Below are positions 62,580-64,000 of a stretch of 64,000 nucleotides of DNA, piece by piece. Made by a program: the position numbers and the translations under genes. The notes beneath the pieces are model-generated. The model worked only from the letters and a program-made list of their open reading frames with translations, did not search any database and had not been told where the DNA came from. The stretch's first letter is position 1; each line of letters begins with the position of its first letter. The stretch lies in the NCBI RefSeq assembly GCF_050948215.1, contig NW_027489033.1, positions 62,001-126,000 of the forward strand, written 5' to 3'. The DNA comes from Halictus rubicundus (lineage: Eukaryota > Arthropoda > Insecta > Hymenoptera > Halictidae).

Positions 62580-64000
62580 CTTCCCGCCTCGAGTTCGACA
62601 GCTTGGTTTTCGCCGCGGACAAATAGATGTGGTTACTAATGTATATGTATTGACAATTACTCACAGAAAGTTAAATTTAACAATACAATTAATGATTATA
62701 CATAAAGTTTATTGCTGATAAAATATAAAGAATATTAAATGTAAAGAAACAATTCTATAAGGTATAAAAAATAGCAATCAATACAATTATAATTAAAACT
62801 TAAAATGACAGACACTTTTCAAAACTTTTATCTGTACCTCTATGTTAGGGATACAGAAGCTGAAAATTTCATCGAAATCGGTTGACGGAGAAAAAAACAA
62901 CGTGCATTGCAAGATATAAGAATCTGTGTATCTGTGTGTCTGTACAAATAGCAATAATACTGCCACCAAATAGCTTTATATGGATAAGATCCGTCGAAAG
63001 TTAGTTTCATTACATAACACTTTTATTTCGTTACTACCTTTACTTGAATAATTGCAGTCCAGCATTAGAAGTGGTATTATCGGTTAAATAAGTAAAAAAA
63101 TAATTTTCTGTGTTTGTTACTACGGATCACAATAAGAACGATTGAATTTTGTCATTACTTGAATATTGTATTTATTCTTTTTTTTTATTCTATAACTATT
63201 ACAGAATATATTTTGTTGAATAATCATTATTTTATAAATATCGCAATAAGTTCCAAATTAATTAATTTCACCTATAAACTATCGATTATAAAATAATGAT
63301 TACAATGGTGCACAATATGGAAAATAAGAAGGCAATAATAGTGTAATGAAATTATACAATAAAAAATAATTATTCTCATTCTACGCATTATCCGTTTATT
63401 TATTGCCTATGTCACTGACGTTTCTTCCGTAATTCACGAGCAAATGTTCTATTTAGGTAGCGAGCGCGGCATGTTTAGCGATGTTGGTATTTGAGATCAG
63501 TGATAGTTCCACCTTCTTAGTTCCACAACCGACGAGAGTATCTCGACATTGGGGCCGTTACCGACCGATCCCAGCACCCACCTGGCACTAGGCCTGCAGC
63601 CAAGCTCGCATATGCGAGCCGAGCTCGGGTCCAGTCGAGCCGGGACTCGCTTTTCGAGTCGAGTCGAGTACTCGCATGATGCGAGCTGCTCGCAACGAAG
63701 CGAACGGCTCGAAATAAAATCAGGCGTAAAATGACATGATGCGAGTTACAGCAGGAAGATCAGCACATTGATATTATCAAGCATTTTAGTATATTGACAA
63801 TGCTAAATGTTTGCGATGTTTTATTATATATTTTGATAGTGAAATGTTGATTCAGAATTTGTATAACCCTTATTGAAAATAATTATGCAATAACAACTAT
63901 TTCCTAGATTTATGTAAATAACTAGATGTGATCTGTAAAGAACGGTATTTTATATATTCCTTTATATTATACTCCGGTTCACTGTACAGTCGTAAAAATG

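Larger units (their letters stand above)
1..64000. repeat. Complex tandem array of 14 composite units (L M L S L M S L M M S L M L)
   Basis: The same landmarks recur in the same order and orientation throughout: leader AAATAAAGATGATGTATGGG, 148 bp direct-repeat pair, 436 bp segment, GC-rich CTCGAG-type patch and tail. Unit starts are 1, 7003, 10249, 17208, 19287, 26280, 29532, 31632, 38620, 41872, 45119, 47198, 54191 and 57437. Lengths are 7002, 3246, 6959, 2079, 6993, 3252, 2100, 6988, 3252, 3247, 2079, 6993, 3246 and at least 6564. No unique single-copy DNA separates the units. Each class contains transposon-derived pieces, so this is a satellite-like array built from nested mobile elements. 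The phase chosen is arbitrary. The organism and chromosomal position (heterochromatin, subtelomere or B chromosome) cannot be told from the sequence. Confidence 0.95.
57437..64000 (+). repeat. Unit 14, long (L) form, copy of unit 3, cut by window end
   Basis: It follows unit 3 at offset 47188 without an indel as far as the window runs. It has the same TA count (16) and the same short form at about 62030-62045. It ends inside the right inverted arm (63655 onward). Confidence 0.9.

Noticed and set aside
1..64000. Prokaryotic system, CRISPR array or prophage
   Set aside because: Repeats are kilobases long with no spacer pattern. There are no operons or ribosome-binding sites with long genes, and the transposon and LTR content is eukaryotic.
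1..64000. Ribosomal DNA spacer or telomeric repeat array
   Set aside because: No rRNA-like segment occurs between units, and no TTAGG-type telomere run is present.

Overview
The window is eukaryotic, intergenic and made almost entirely of repeats. I see no rRNA, tRNA, CRISPR array, bacterial operon or credible protein-coding gene. The base composition is AT-rich but keeps many CpGs, and the DNA is packed with short transposon ends, an LTR, homopolymer tracts and a TA microsatellite. This fits an arthropod, most likely an insect such as a hymenopteran, but no sequence here proves the taxon.

Layout: one head-to-tail tandem array fills the window. Taking the recurring AAATAAAGATGATGTATGGG landmark as an arbitrary phase, there are 14 units in three length classes. 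Long (L) is about 7.0 kb, medium (M) about 3.25 kb and short (S) about 2.1 kb. The order is L M L S L M S L M M S L M L, with starts at 1, 7003, 10249, 17208, 19287, 26280, 29532, 31632, 38620, 41872, 45119, 47198, 54191 and 57437. The last unit is cut by the window end.

Anatomy of an L unit, in unit 1 coordinates: a unique AT-rich leader (1-481); a module found only in L (482-1622); the left arm of a ~390 bp inverted repeat (1623-2011); a truncated left end of a hAT-like element (2038-2120); a solo LTR on the minus strand (2121-2687); a 371 bp segment (2686-3056) repeated directly at 5761-6196; an imperfect palindrome holding a variable TA array (3086-3209); AT-rich sequence (3210-3782); an 808 bp non-autonomous hAT-like element (3783-4590); a spacer; a 148 bp direct-repeat pair (4799-5183); a spacer; the second copy of the direct repeat; the right inverted arm (6263-6646); and a tail (6647-7002). 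M units look like L units that lost about 3.74 kb, from the leader into the middle of the 808 bp element. S units look like M units that lost a further ~1.15 kb. All eight shortened units share the first junction and all three S units share the second, so each deletion probably arose once and was then amplified.

Higher order: units 12-14 repeat units 1-3 about 47.19 kb away. The offset is a constant 47188 over the last 9.8 kb. Shorter blocks repeat at offsets of 27911 and 12340. Units 5, 10 and 12 are visible mosaics of other units. The array therefore looks like a transposon-built satellite evolving by unequal exchange, segmental duplication and gene conversion. Assembly error must be excluded before the near-perfect long copies are taken as biology. 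All identity statements are by eye from landmarks and constant offsets, not from computed alignments.
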